A DNA stretch of 64,000 bases from CAVOAK01 sp965217615 (GTDB lineage Bacteria > Pseudomonadota > Alphaproteobacteria > UBA8366 > CAVOAK01). Shown here piece by piece: positions 1 to 9,373 of the stretch (within the stretch, counting starts at the first letter, position 1; each line of letters begins with the position of its first letter). The notes under the pieces are model-generated. The model was not told the DNA's origin. It saw only the letters and a list, made by a program, of their open reading frames with translations, and did no database searches. Location: NCBI GenBank assembly GCA_965217615.1, contig CBDCIT010000014.1, positions 62,001-126,000 of the forward strand, in the 5' to 3' direction. A program made the position numbers and the translations under genes.

Positions 1-967
1 CCATGAGAATTGTCGAACCGGTCGTCTTCCGCGCTTCCAGCGCCTGGTGCGCCGCTGCGGCCTCGCGCAGCGGAAACTTCTGATTGACCTCGATACGCAC
101 GCCCTTGGCGATGGCATCGAATAGCGCCTGCGCGCTGGCCAGCAAATCTGTTCGTTTCGCATTGTAGTTCATCAGCGTTGGGCGCGTCAGATAATGCGAT
201 CCTTTCTGCGCCAGGAGGCCGGTGTTGAATGCGGATACCGGCCCCGAGGAGTTGCCAAACAGGACCAGCATGCCGCGCTGCGAGAGACAATCGAGTGAGC
301 CCTCGAAGGTGTCCTTGCCAACCGAGTCGTAGACGACGGGTACGCCGTGGCCATCTGTGATCTCGCGGACGCGAGAGACAAAATCCTCGCGCGTGTAGAT
401 GATCGGGTAATCGCAGCCGTGCGCCCGCGCAAGCTCCGCCTTGGCCTCAGAGCCGACCGTGCCGATCACATTCGCACCAAGCAACTTGAGCCATTGGCAG
501 GCGATGAGCCCGACACCACCGGCAGCGGCATGAAACAGAACCGTCTGGCCCGCTTCGATTTTGAAGGTGCGGCAGATCAAGTATTCCGCCGTCATGCCCT
601 GCAGCATCATGGCCGCAGCCTGTTCGTCGGTAATCGTGTCCGGCAGCGGAACCAGACGGTGCGCTGGAATGACACGGGCCTCGACGTAGGCGCCTACGGG
701 CAGATCGGCGTAGGCAACCCTGTCGCCGGGTTGCAGATCGGCGACGTCGTCGCCGACGGCCTCAATGACGCCAGCGCCCTCCATGCCGATCGTAAACGGC
801 AGCTCCATGGGATACAGCCCAGTGCGATGATAGACGTCGATGAAGTTCAGCCCTGCGGCGGTTTGGCGGATGCGGGCTTCTCCCGGTTTCGGGTCCGGAA
901 CGGCGACGTCCTCCCACTTGAGAACTTCGGGTCCTCCTGTCTCGTGAATGCGAATTGCATGCGTCAT
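1..967 (-). CDS. NADPH:quinone oxidoreductase (zinc-free MDR family), 3' end cut by window edge
   Basis: This gene reads leftward and its stop codon lies beyond base 1; about 321 codons are visible. The product begins MTHAIRIHETGGPEVLKWED and has a GroES-like N-terminal half followed by a Rossmann half with the AAAGGVG nucleotide-binding motif at residues 147-153. The structural zinc cysteines of true alcohol dehydrogenases are absent, which fits the quinone oxidoreductase (QOR) branch that reduces quinones or other small carbonyl compounds with NADPH in the cytoplasm. The family is usually about 322-327 residues, so only a few residues are missing. The start codon overlaps the stop of the upstream ogt gene by four bases, so the two are probably co-translated. 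The physiological substrate cannot be told. Confidence 0.9.
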   Translation of the reverse strand, partial: MTHAIRIHETGGPEVLKWEDVAVPDPKPGEARIRQTAAGLNFIDVYHRTGLYPMELPFTIGMEGAGVIEAVGDDVADLQPGDRVAYADLPVGAYVEARVIPAHRLVPLPDTITDEQAAAMMLQGMTAEYLICRTFKIEAGQTVLFHAAAGGVGLIACQWLKLLGANVIGTVGSEAKAELARAHGCDYPIIYTREDFVSRVREITDGHGVPVVYDSVGKDTFEGSLDCLSQRGMLVLFGNSSGPVSAFNTGLLAQKGSHYLTRPTLMNYNAKRTDLLASAQALFDAIAKGVRIEVNQKFPLREAAAAHQALEARKTTGSTILM

Positions 968-1437
968 GTTGGCATCCTTCCACTGTGCGTATCAGCCTCA
1001 AGTGCGAGGAGGAGGCGTTTGGTCGGAAGTCCCTCGCCACCGGAGAATCCGCCTATTCGACCCGCGGCCGCAATAATGCGATGGCAAGGAACGATGATCG
1101 GAATCGGGTTGCGCCCACAGGCTTGGCCGACGGCGCGCGGGGCCGATGCAAGAGACGTTGCAGCCTCTCCATAGCTGCGGGTTTCGCCAGATGGAATTGC
1201 CAGCATGAAGTTGCGCATTCGTTGCTGAAATGCCGTAGCCGCGGGAGCAAGTGGCAGGTCGAACCGCGTCTTTCGGCGCTCGAAGTAAGCACCGATCTGC
1301 GCCTTTGCCTCCTGGAGAAGCGGCGTTTCGTAAATCTCGCCGCCGCCGTTCTTGCCGATGTGCAGCCGCGCGATCACGCCTTCGTCTTCGACGATTTCCA
1401 ACTGCCCGAGTGAGCTTTCCACGGTTATTCGATGCAT
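964..1437 (-). CDS. ogt: Methylated-DNA--protein-cysteine methyltransferase
   Basis: The 157-residue product is an O6-alkylguanine-DNA alkyltransferase, a suicide repair protein that moves the alkyl group from DNA to its own cysteine. The family active site PCHR is at residues 117-120 (Cys118), and the preceding RAVGxACGRNP segment (101-111), which includes the helix-turn-helix region and arginine finger, is intact. The length matches the single-domain Ogt/AGT proteins without an Ada regulatory domain. It overlaps the quinone reductase by four bases (ATGA) and lies only 7 bases from the DUF255 gene upstream, so all three are probably one leftward transcript. Confidence 0.92.
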   Translation of the reverse strand: MHRITVESSLGQLEIVEDEGVIARLHIGKNGGGEIYETPLLQEAKAQIGAYFERRKTRFDLPLAPAATAFQQRMRNFMLAIPSGETRSYGEAATSLASAPRAVGQACGRNPIPIIVPCHRIIAAAGRIGGFSGGEGLPTKRLLLALEADTHSGRMPT

Positions 1438-1444
1438 TTTTACT

Positions 1445-3463
1445 TCACCGCCTGTTCAGGTCCGCGGTCAAAGCGTCAGGTTCTACAAATGGTGCGGAAC
1501 AAACAGGACCCTGGCAAACGTAAGCTGTGGCGGCGCCTGACGCCTGCCCTTTGCCGTGCGCTGGATGGTGTTTGGGCAATTTCGCATCCGGCGCAATGAT
1601 CTGTAGAACCCTGTTGGGCAGCGACGCGGCATACGCCGCAGCGATCATGGCGGTGGTCGCCAGCTCGCCGCGGTGGCCGACAATGACGATTTGAATCGCG
1701 TCCAAGAGCACTTCAGCGCTGTTCAAGAGCGTCGACATGGGCAGCAAGTTGGCTTCGAGCTCGCCCGCGAACGCTGCTACGATCTCCTCGCTCCCAGCGC
1801 GATATGTGTCGTTGCCTGTGACGTAGTACATCCGTGCCAGGACGCCGGCGAGGGTGCCGTTTCCCGATGGTACCGCGTTGTCGGCGGCTGTCTTGGCCCG
1901 CGTGACGAGATGCGGTGTGTCGCGTGCTGCGAAAAAATATCCGCCACCTTGTAAATCCGCGTAATGCTCTTTTACCATCGCGATCCATGTTTCGGCTTGC
2001 GCCAAATAGTGTGGTTCGCCTGTCACTTCGTGAAGGGCAAGCGCCGCGCGGCATAAATTCGCGTAGTCGTCGAGCGTTGCCGGATGCCTGGGGCGGCCGA
2101 CGCGCCAGCTATGCATCAGGCGACCGGCCTCCACCATGCTCTCCTCGACAAATGCGAAGGCGCGTCTCGCGGCGTCGAGCCAGTCGTCGCGATCGAAGGC
2201 GGCGGCCGCATTTGTGAGGGCCGATATCATCAGGCCGTTCCAGTCCGCGAGGACTTTGTCGTCTTTGCCAGGTGGCACACGTTGGGCGCGCGCGCCAAGC
2301 AAAATTCTCCGACAATCTGCGAGCGTCGCCTCCGTCGCTTCATCGGCAAGCTGCAGATCGCGCAAACGGTTAAGGATAACCTTTCCTTCCCAATTGCCGC
2401 TTGGCGTGACGTCGTAATGGCTTTTGAAAACTGTGGTATTTTCGCCCAGCAACGCATCAACTTCTGTTTCGCTCCAAACGTAAAACTTACCTTCTTCGCC
2501 TTCGCTGTCGGCGTCGAAAGAACTCGCGAACGCGCCCTCATCCATCACCATGTCGCGGAGGACCCATTCCAGGGTTTCACTGACGCGCATGCCATAAAGC
2601 GGATTGCCGGTTTCCTGCCATACGAGCGTCAGGAGTTCGACCAACAGGGCGTTGTCGTAGAGCATCTTCTCGAAGTGCGGCACCAACCACCGGTCGTCGA
2701 CGGTATATCGGGAAAAGCCGCCGCCGATGTGGTCATAGATACCGCCCTGGCTCATCTGGCCTAACGTCAACTCCACTGCCTGAAGGAACGGCGCTTGGCG
2801 GGTGCGCTTCCAAGCGCGCCACAGCTGCTCAAGGAACATGGTTTGCGGGAATTTTGGGGCGCCGCCAATTCCGCCGTGGAAAGGGTCGATTTCGCGAACG
2901 AGACGCTTGGCGACTTCGTCCAGCGCCTCGCGTGTAATCTGGTTTCCGGGCTGCGAGTTCGAGAGGCGTTTCAATCCGTCACGAATGGCCTCCACACTAT
3001 TGGCAATTTTCTCGGGTTCGGACTGAAAGACCGACGATACGCCACGCAGCACCCCGGGAAATCCGGGACGTCCAAATCGAGGCTCGGGGGGAAAATATGT
3101 TCCTCCCCAAAACGGATCTCCGTCTGGCGTGAGAAACATGGTAAGCGGCCATCCGCCGCGCTCCCCCAGCATTGCCAGCGCCGATTGATAAATCATGTCG
3201 AGGTCGGGACGCTCTTCTCGGTCGACCTTGATCGAAACAAAATGCTCGTTCATCAAACTTGCGATGTCTTTGTTCTCGAAGCTCTCATGCGCCATCACGT
3301 GGCACCAATGACAGGCGGCATAACCGACCGACAGGAGGATCGGTTTTCCCTCACGCTTTGCTTCGGCAAGCGCGCCCTCGCCCCACGGCTGCCAATGGAC
3401 GGCATTGTCTTTGTGCTGCAGCAGGTAAGGGCTCGTTTCTAAGTGAAGTTGGTTTTGGCTCAT
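1445..3463 (-). CDS. Thioredoxin-domain DUF255 protein (YyaL/SPATA20 family)
   Basis: A 672-residue protein with an N-terminal thioredoxin-like domain carrying CHWCHVM (cysteines 51 and 54) and a long C-terminal alpha-barrel region like those of glycoside-type enzymes. This is the full-length architecture of bacterial YyaL and eukaryotic SPATA20. The biochemical role is not established for the family. The start ATG follows directly from the conserved N-terminus (MSQNQLHLETSPYLLQHKDN). It is the first gene of a leftward group with ogt and the quinone reductase, divergent from mnmE across a 168-bp gap in which I see no clear promoter elements. Confidence 0.9.
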   Translation of the reverse strand: MSQNQLHLETSPYLLQHKDNAVHWQPWGEGALAEAKREGKPILLSVGYAACHWCHVMAHESFENKDIASLMNEHFVSIKVDREERPDLDMIYQSALAMLGERGGWPLTMFLTPDGDPFWGGTYFPPEPRFGRPGFPGVLRGVSSVFQSEPEKIANSVEAIRDGLKRLSNSQPGNQITREALDEVAKRLVREIDPFHGGIGGAPKFPQTMFLEQLWRAWKRTRQAPFLQAVELTLGQMSQGGIYDHIGGGFSRYTVDDRWLVPHFEKMLYDNALLVELLTLVWQETGNPLYGMRVSETLEWVLRDMVMDEGAFASSFDADSEGEEGKFYVWSETEVDALLGENTTVFKSHYDVTPSGNWEGKVILNRLRDLQLADEATEATLADCRRILLGARAQRVPPGKDDKVLADWNGLMISALTNAAAAFDRDDWLDAARRAFAFVEESMVEAGRLMHSWRVGRPRHPATLDDYANLCRAALALHEVTGEPHYLAQAETWIAMVKEHYADLQGGGYFFAARDTPHLVTRAKTAADNAVPSGNGTLAGVLARMYYVTGNDTYRAGSEEIVAAFAGELEANLLPMSTLLNSAEVLLDAIQIVIVGHRGELATTAMIAAAYAASLPNRVLQIIAPDAKLPKHHPAHGKGQASGAATAYVCQGPVCSAPFVEPDALTADLNRR

Positions 3464-3631
3464 TGGCTTTCATTCCAGACGAACTAATTCCTACCACAAA
3501 TTACGAGGTGCGCCCGGCCCAGTGTACGCAAGATAAATCGACGTCGATGCGAATTTGCGTGACGCGCACTCGTTGCCGCACCCCACGATGCCCACTAACG
3601 TGAAGCCCGGCAATCCGAGAGCAGGTTGTAG

Positions 3632-4963
3632 ATGTCAGATGCTGTGGAAACGATATATGCCCTTTCGAGCGCGCCCGGGCGCGCGGGCATTGCCGTTATC
3701 CGCGTTTCGGGCCCAGAGGCCGGCGCGGTCTACGCGGCGTTCACTGGCGTCGCAACAGACGTCCCTCGACTAGTCCAGAGAGTCAACCTGCGCGACCCGG
3801 TCAGCGGCGAGCGGCTAGACGATGGACTTGCCATCTGGTTCCCGGCGCCGCACAGCTATACGGGCGAGGACGTTGTTGAATTTCAAATCCACGGCGGAAT
3901 CGCCGTTCCGTCGGCGGTACTTGATGCCTTGTCGCGAAAGTCCGGCCTGCGATTTGCCGAGCCGGGCGAGTTCACCCGCCGCGCCTTTCTCGGAGGAAAG
4001 CTCGACCTGACCGAATCCGAGGGGGTAATCGACCTGATCGATGCCGAAACAGATGCTCAACGTCGGCAGGCGTTGCGGCAGAGTGGCGGCGCGCTGCGCC
4101 AACTGTACGAAGCTTGGATTGACCGGCTGACCGGTGTTTTGGCCCACCTCGAGGCGGATATCGACTTTCCCGATGAGGACTTGCCGGACACTATCATCGG
4201 AGCGGAAAAACACCATATATTGCTACTTATCGACCAAATGTCCCAACATTTAGATGATGGACAGCGTGGTGAGCGGCTGCGATCGGGCCTAGAGATTGCC
4301 ATCATCGGCCCGCCGAATGCGGGTAAATCGAGTCTTCTCAATCTGCTTGCCCGGCGCGATGCGGCAATCGTCTCCTCGCGTGCCGGCACGACCCGAGACG
4401 TGATCAAGGTTCACCTCGACTTAGCCGGGTATCCGGTTGTATTGGCCGACACCGCAGGCATCCGCGAGGCTGATGATGAAGTCGAACAGGAGGGCGTCCG
4501 GAGAGCGCTGGGCGCCGCGGCACGTGCCGATCTCAAGATCGCAATATTCGACGCCGCGGAGGAGCCGCCGCCTGCACCGTCGTATATCGACCAAGATACC
4601 ATCGTCGTCGTCAACAAAATTGACCGCGCTCCGGTTCCTGCCTGGGCCGCCGACGCGGGCATCTGGCAGTTCGCCATCTCGGTGACGACGGGTGTTGGTG
4701 TCGAGGCCTTGATGACCGGCCTGCAAGAACTTGTCGCAGAGCGCATTGGCATTACGGCCGCACCAATGATCACGCGGGCGCGCCATCGCGAAGCGGTCGC
4801 CGACAGCGCTGCGGCGCTGCAACGCTCTGTCGTGGCGACGCTACCAGAGCTTGCGGTGGAGGATGTGCGTTTGGCCGTGCGCGCGCTGGGCCGCATCACT
4901 GGGCGGGTAGATATCGAGAATATCCTCGATGTGGTCTTCCGCGATTTTTGTATCGGCAAATGA
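3632..4963 (+). CDS. mnmE: tRNA modification GTPase MnmE
   Basis: The 443-residue product has the formyl-tetrahydrofolate-binding N-terminal domain, a helical domain and an inserted G domain with GPPNAGKS (226-233), GTTRD, DTAG and NKID motifs, and ends in the FCIGK motif (439-443) whose cysteine is characteristic of active MnmE. With MnmG it installs the carboxymethylaminomethyl group on wobble uridine 34 of several tRNAs. The stop codon is followed at once by a parS sequence and then mnmG, the usual alphaproteobacterial order. Confidence 0.97.
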   Translation: MSDAVETIYALSSAPGRAGIAVIRVSGPEAGAVYAAFTGVATDVPRLVQRVNLRDPVSGERLDDGLAIWFPAPHSYTGEDVVEFQIHGGIAVPSAVLDALSRKSGLRFAEPGEFTRRAFLGGKLDLTESEGVIDLIDAETDAQRRQALRQSGGALRQLYEAWIDRLTGVLAHLEADIDFPDEDLPDTIIGAEKHHILLLIDQMSQHLDDGQRGERLRSGLEIAIIGPPNAGKSSLLNLLARRDAAIVSSRAGTTRDVIKVHLDLAGYPVVLADTAGIREADDEVEQEGVRRALGAAARADLKIAIFDAAEEPPPAPSYIDQDTIVVVNKIDRAPVPAWAADAGIWQFAISVTTGVGVEALMTGLQELVAERIGITAAPMITRARHREAVADSAAALQRSVVATLPELAVEDVRLAVRALGRITGRVDIENILDVVFRDFCIGK

Positions 4964-4979
4964 TGTTTCACGTGAAACC
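4964..4979. promoter_or_regulatory. parS: parS centromere site 1
   Basis: The 16 bases after the mnmE stop read TGTTTCACGTGAAACC, which differs from the widely conserved ParB-binding palindrome TGTTTCACGTGAAACA only at the last base. It lies about 3.5 kb from parB and is matched by a second copy inside rsmG. Binding by the ParB encoded here is inferred from the family. Confidence 0.93.
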
Positions 4980-5101
4980 TTTGCCGCAGCTGGGTTGGCG
5001 AACGAAAAAACCGCTCGCGTCAGACCTTCTGGAGAATCCGGCAAGCTCCGTTGCGGCCCCATCCTTTGACGAGGCATATGCGGACGGCTAGATTTCACAC
5101 C

Positions 5102-7000
5102 ATGCGACCCTATGACATAATTGTCGTTGGCGGCGGTCACGCGGGATGCGAAGCGGCATCCGCAGCAGCCCGATGCGGCGCTCGGACGCTTTTGGTTACT
5201 CACAAGCGCGGGACCATTGGGGAGATGTCTTGTAACCCGGCAATCGGTGGTCTCGGCAAGGGGCATCTCGTACGCGAAATCGACGCGCTCGACGGCGTTA
5301 TGGGACGGGTTATCGATCGTGCCGGGATTCAGTTCCGAATGCTCAATCGCAGCAAAGGACCTGCTGTCCGTGGGCCGCGGGCGCAGACCGATCGCAAGCT
5401 GTACCGATTGGCAATGCAAGCGGTTCTGAACGAACAGGAAAATCTTGAGATACGGGAAGCCGCGGTCGAAGATCTCCTGATCGATGAATCCCACTGCGTT
5501 GCTGGTGTTTCATGTGCAGATGGGTCCGAGATCCGTGGCGCGTGCGTGGTGTTAACGACAGGAACATTTCTGCGCGGCATGATTCACATTGGCCGCGAGC
5601 GCATTCCAGCCGGCCGGGTTGGTGACGAGCCCAGTTATGGCCTTTCGGCGACATTGGAGCGCAGCGGGTTTTCCTTCGGCCGCCTCAAGACCGGAACGCC
5701 GCCGCGGCTGAGCCGCACCTCCATCGACTGGCTGGGCCTCCAACTCCAGCTAGGCGACGATCCGCCCATCCCATTCTCGTTTCTTACCGAGCGAATTGTG
5801 ACACCGCAAATCTGTTGCCACGTAACGGCGACGACGCCGGTCACCCACTCCGTCATTCGCGACAATCTGTCGAGTTCACCGGTCTATTCGGGACGGATCG
5901 CTGGAACCGGACCGCGATACTGCCCCTCGATCGAGGACAAGGTGGTTCGCTTTGCCGACAAAGAAAGACACCAGATATTTCTCGAGCCTGAAGGATTGGA
6001 TGACGACACGATCTATCCCAATGGCATCTCGACCGCATTGCCGCGCCACATCCAGGCAGACTTCGTTCGGACGATTCCGGGACTTGAACGCGCCGAGATT
6101 ACCCGACCTGGCTACGCCATCGAATACGACTATGTGGATCCACGCGAACTAACCTCGGCTCTTGAGACGAAACGAATTGGCCGGCTATTCTTCGCCGGAC
6201 AAATCAATGGGACGACCGGGTACGAGGAGGCGGCGGCACAAGGCCTGATTGCCGGCGTCAATGCGGCACGGCTCGTATCGGGCAGCTCATTCTTTACACT
6301 CGACCGGGCGGACGCCTACATAGGTGTACTGATCGATGACCTGGTGACAAATGGAACATCCGAACCTTATCGAATGTTCACATCGCGGGCTGAGTATCGC
6401 CTGCAGCTCAGGGCCGACAACGCAGAACAGCGGTTGACGGACGCAGGTGTCGATGCGGGATGTGTATCATCGCAGCGCACCGACTCTTGGTCAAAGAGGA
6501 AGGCTCAACTCCAAGAGGGCAAAGCGATGGCGCTGGCATTGCGCGCGAGCCCTGACGTCCTGCGTAAACAGGGATTTGCCGTAAATCGAGACGGTGTTCG
6601 TCGCAGTGTCGCCGATCTCCTTGCCTATCCGGGTATCGATGTCGGTCGATTGACCTCGCATTGGCCGCAACTGGCCGAGCTACCACGATGGGTTGCCGAG
6701 CAGCTCGAAATCGATGCGCGATACGCGGGCTATCTGCAGCGCCAAGAGGCCGACATTCGATCGTTTCGACGCGACGAATTGCTTCGGCTCCCGCCGGATC
6801 TCGACTACAGCCTGATTGGCGGGCTTTCGAACGAGGCACGACAGAAACTTACAATCGCGCGGCCGGTAACGCTCGGTGCGGCCGAACGCATTTCCGGCGT
6901 CACGCCGGCGGCGATTGTTGCACTATTGCGGTACGTGCGGCTAAGTCCCAAGGCCATCGCCGAGGCGCCGCCGCAAAACAACGCTGTCCAACGAACGTGA
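5102..7000 (+). CDS. mnmG: tRNA uridine 5-carboxymethylaminomethyl modification enzyme MnmG
   Basis: The FAD-dependent partner of MnmE. From the ATG at 5102 the product is 632 residues and begins MRPYDIIVVGGGHAGCEAAS, with the dinucleotide-binding GGGHAG at residues 10-15. The later family segments (SCNPAIGGLGKGHLVREIDA, FRMLNRSKGPAVRGPRAQ and TSRAEYRLQLRADNA) are all present. In-frame ATGs at 5051 and 5078 exist, but family proteins start just before the FAD motif, so 5102 is preferred. The gene ends in a GTGA overlap with rsmG, pointing to coupled translation. Confidence 0.96.
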   Translation: MRPYDIIVVGGGHAGCEAASAAARCGARTLLVTHKRGTIGEMSCNPAIGGLGKGHLVREIDALDGVMGRVIDRAGIQFRMLNRSKGPAVRGPRAQTDRKLYRLAMQAVLNEQENLEIREAAVEDLLIDESHCVAGVSCADGSEIRGACVVLTTGTFLRGMIHIGRERIPAGRVGDEPSYGLSATLERSGFSFGRLKTGTPPRLSRTSIDWLGLQLQLGDDPPIPFSFLTERIVTPQICCHVTATTPVTHSVIRDNLSSSPVYSGRIAGTGPRYCPSIEDKVVRFADKERHQIFLEPEGLDDDTIYPNGISTALPRHIQADFVRTIPGLERAEITRPGYAIEYDYVDPRELTSALETKRIGRLFFAGQINGTTGYEEAAAQGLIAGVNAARLVSGSSFFTLDRADAYIGVLIDDLVTNGTSEPYRMFTSRAEYRLQLRADNAEQRLTDAGVDAGCVSSQRTDSWSKRKAQLQEGKAMALALRASPDVLRKQGFAVNRDGVRRSVADLLAYPGIDVGRLTSHWPQLAELPRWVAEQLEIDARYAGYLQRQEADIRSFRRDELLRLPPDLDYSLIGGLSNEARQKLTIARPVTLGAAERISGVTPAAIVALLRYVRLSPKAIAEAPPQNNAVQRT

Positions 7001-7632
7001 CACCGCAGGAGTTCGCAGACGCCGCCGATGTTTCACGTGAAACGTTGGCGCGTCTCAGCGCTTACGCCACCCAACTTGAGACATGGCAGGACGCGGTAAA
7101 TCTTGTGGGTCGACGGACGATAGGCGATCTCTGGCGTCGACATATGCTCGATTCAGCGCAACTTTTTCGCTTGCTCCCTTCCCCTCGATGTCGACTCATC
7201 GATCTTGGGAGCGGCGCAGGTTTTCCGGGGCTAGTCCTCGCAATCATGGGCGTTGCTGACGTCGAGTTGATTGAAGCGAACGCGCGAAAATGCACTTTTC
7301 TCACAGAAGTAGCGAGAATTACCGAAACACCCGTCGTTATCCATAATGAACGTATCGAGGCACTGCGTTTGTCGGGGAACGCGGACGTCATCACCGCGCG
7401 CGCGCTCGCACCGCTGCCGAGACTGTTGAACTACGCTGAACAACTGATCGGTCCGAACACGACCTGTTTGTTTCTCAAGGGGTGTCGCCTGCATGAGGAA
7501 TTGACCGAGGCGAAAAAAACGTGGAAAATGGGCATAACAACTATTCCAAGCGCATCAGACGCGGAAGGAACGATACTTTGCCTGAAGACACTCGCTCGCA
7601 ACCATGACGCTGTCGACGCCGACCGAGTTTGA
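6997..7632 (+). CDS. rsmG: 16S rRNA (guanine-527-N7)-methyltransferase RsmG
   Basis: A 211-residue class I methyltransferase with the SAM-binding segment DLGSGAGFPG at residues 69-78. It methylates G527 of 16S rRNA; loss is known elsewhere to give low-level streptomycin resistance. The start is taken as GTG at 6997, which overlaps the mnmG stop as GTGA and gives the usual N-terminus; a longer open frame upstream lies over mnmG and is not used. Codons for DVSRET carry the second parS site, so this stretch has both coding and centromere duties. The 3' end overlaps the parA start by 29 bases. Confidence 0.95.
   Translation: MTPQEFADAADVSRETLARLSAYATQLETWQDAVNLVGRRTIGDLWRRHMLDSAQLFRLLPSPRCRLIDLGSGAGFPGLVLAIMGVADVELIEANARKCTFLTEVARITETPVVIHNERIEALRLSGNADVITARALAPLPRLLNYAEQLIGPNTTCLFLKGCRLHEELTEAKKTWKMGITTIPSASDAEGTILCLKTLARNHDAVDADRV
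7029..7044. promoter_or_regulatory. parS: parS centromere site 2, inside rsmG
   Basis: TGTTTCACGTGAAACG lies within the 5' part of rsmG and again matches the ParB palindrome at 15 of 16 positions. It is 2,065 bases from site 1 and about 1.4 kb before parB. A parS embedded in the rsmG (gidB) coding region is a recurring arrangement in bacteria. Confidence 0.93.
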
Positions 7633-8431
7633 CGCCGGACTAGATTCAATTTCGAGACCACGCATTATCGCCGTCGCCAACCAAAAGGGTGGTGTCGGCA
7701 AATCTACAACTGCGGTTAATTTGGCAACTGCGCTTGCAGCCGTTAAGAAGAAAGTGCTGATTGTCGACGCTGATCCGCAAGGAAACGCAACGACCGGCGT
7801 CGGAGTCGAGCGCAGGTCTGGGATGCTTTCGGTCTACGAGGTGTTAATCGACGGCACTCCCATCATGGAAGCTGCGCTCGATACCGTAATTCCAGGGTTG
7901 GCTGTTGCGCCATCGTCAGTCGATCTGGTCGGTGCAGAACTTGAGCTTATCGATATGGAAGCGCGCGCGTTTCGCTTAAAGTATGCCCTCGATCGCGTTG
8001 ACGACACCTTTGACTACATCTTGATCGATTGCCCGCCGGCGCTAGGGTTACTGACCCTCAACGCATTGTCGGCGGCGCACGCCGTATTGGTGCCGCTGCA
8101 ATGTGAATACTATGCGCTGGAAGGTCTGAGTCAGCTTGTGAAAACCATCGAGCGCGTTAAGCGTACGTTCAATTCGAAGTTGGAAATTCAAGGCGTAGTT
8201 TTGACTATGTTCGATAAGAGAAATAATTTATGCAGTATGGTAGCTGACGATGTCCGAACTCATTTTGGCGACAAGGTTTATGATACGGTTATTCCTCGCA
8301 ATGTCCGGATTTCCGAAGCCCCATCGCACGGCAAACCGGTGTTGATCTACGATTTGGCGTGTGCGGGAAGCCGGGCCTACATGCATCTCGCGAGCGAGGT
8401 CCTTAAACGCGAGCGCGGGTTGACGACCTAA
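7604..8431 (+). CDS. parA: Chromosome partitioning ATPase ParA
   Basis: A 275-residue Walker-type ATPase with the deviant Walker A motif KGGVGKST at residues 28-35, followed by VDADPQGNATTG and LIDCPPALGLLTLNAL. This is the Soj/ParA family that forms an ATP-dependent gradient on the nucleoid and moves ParB-parS complexes to the poles. About 25 residues precede the usual family start, a modest N-terminal extension. It overlaps rsmG and is followed without a gap by parB, so the whole mnmE-parB run is probably one operon. Confidence 0.96.
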   Translation: MTLSTPTEFDAGLDSISRPRIIAVANQKGGVGKSTTAVNLATALAAVKKKVLIVDADPQGNATTGVGVERRSGMLSVYEVLIDGTPIMEAALDTVIPGLAVAPSSVDLVGAELELIDMEARAFRLKYALDRVDDTFDYILIDCPPALGLLTLNALSAAHAVLVPLQCEYYALEGLSQLVKTIERVKRTFNSKLEIQGVVLTMFDKRNNLCSMVADDVRTHFGDKVYDTVIPRNVRISEAPSHGKPVLIYDLACAGSRAYMHLASEVLKRERGLTT

Positions 8432-9343
8432 ATGGCATCGGCAGAGGACGGACAGCGCCGAAATCTAGGGCGCGGTTTGTCCGCGTTACTCGGCGACGAA
8501 GACGAGGACTATGCATTGCTGGACCGGTTGCGGTTAGCCAAAATGGTCCCGGTCGAGTTTCTTCATCCCTACAGCCTCCAACCCCGCAAGCATTTTGATG
8601 ATGAGGCTTTTGCATCGCTTGTCGCGTCGGTGCAGGAAAAAGGTGTCCTGCAGCCGATACTGGTCCGTCGGCATCGCGATTCGGCGAACGAGTATGAAAT
8701 TATCGCCGGTGAGCGGCGCTGGCGTGCTGCGCAGCAATCGCAATTGCACGAAGTACCTGTAATCATTAAGGATCTCGACGATTCGCAGGCTTTGGAAATT
8801 GCCCTCGTCGAAAATTTGCAGCGCGAAGACTTGACGCCGTTGGACGAGGCACAGGCCTATCGACAATTGATGTCGGAGTTTGGGCGTACACAGGAAGACG
8901 TGGCCAGGGCCATCGGCAAAAGCCGCAGTCATGTAGCCAACATGCTTCGGCTCCTTTCGTTACCGGACTCTGTAAAATTGAAGATCAACGCAGGACAGTT
9001 GAGCGCGGGTCATGCACGTGCGCTCGTCACAGCGGAAAATCCCGCGGTGCTTGCTGACAAGATTATTCGGCGTGGGCTCAATGTTCGCCAGGCAGAGGCC
9101 CTTGTAAAGCAGGAAAAAAGTGGCGGCGCATCAAAGCGAGGAAAGTCTCGGAAAGCGAAGGATCCCAACGTCGCTGCCCTCGAGCATGACCTCAATGAAC
9201 TCTTAGGGCTCCGTGTGAAGTTCGCTGTCCGCGGCGAGGGCGGTTCGCTGACCGTTCACTATGATACACTCGAGCAGCTCGACGATCTGTTGCACCGATT
9301 GAGCCATGGGGTGCGGCGCCCGGACACCTCTAACGGCACCTAG
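8432..9343 (+). CDS. parB: Chromosome partitioning protein ParB
   Basis: A 303-residue ParB/Spo0J protein. It begins with the NLGRGLSALLGD motif that contacts ParA (residues 11-22), carries the CTP-binding/clamp motif GERRWRAA (93-100), a helix-turn-helix around residues 153-175 that reads parS, and a C-terminal dimerisation domain. The ATG directly follows the parA stop codon. Two parS sequences lie upstream, so the segregation module is complete within the window. Confidence 0.96.
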   Translation: MASAEDGQRRNLGRGLSALLGDEDEDYALLDRLRLAKMVPVEFLHPYSLQPRKHFDDEAFASLVASVQEKGVLQPILVRRHRDSANEYEIIAGERRWRAAQQSQLHEVPVIIKDLDDSQALEIALVENLQREDLTPLDEAQAYRQLMSEFGRTQEDVARAIGKSRSHVANMLRLLSLPDSVKLKINAGQLSAGHARALVTAENPAVLADKIIRRGLNVRQAEALVKQEKSGGASKRGKSRKAKDPNVAALEHDLNELLGLRVKFAVRGEGGSLTVHYDTLEQLDDLLHRLSHGVRRPDTSNGT

Positions 9344-9373
9344 GACGGATTCGATCGATCGCTAGTTGAATTT

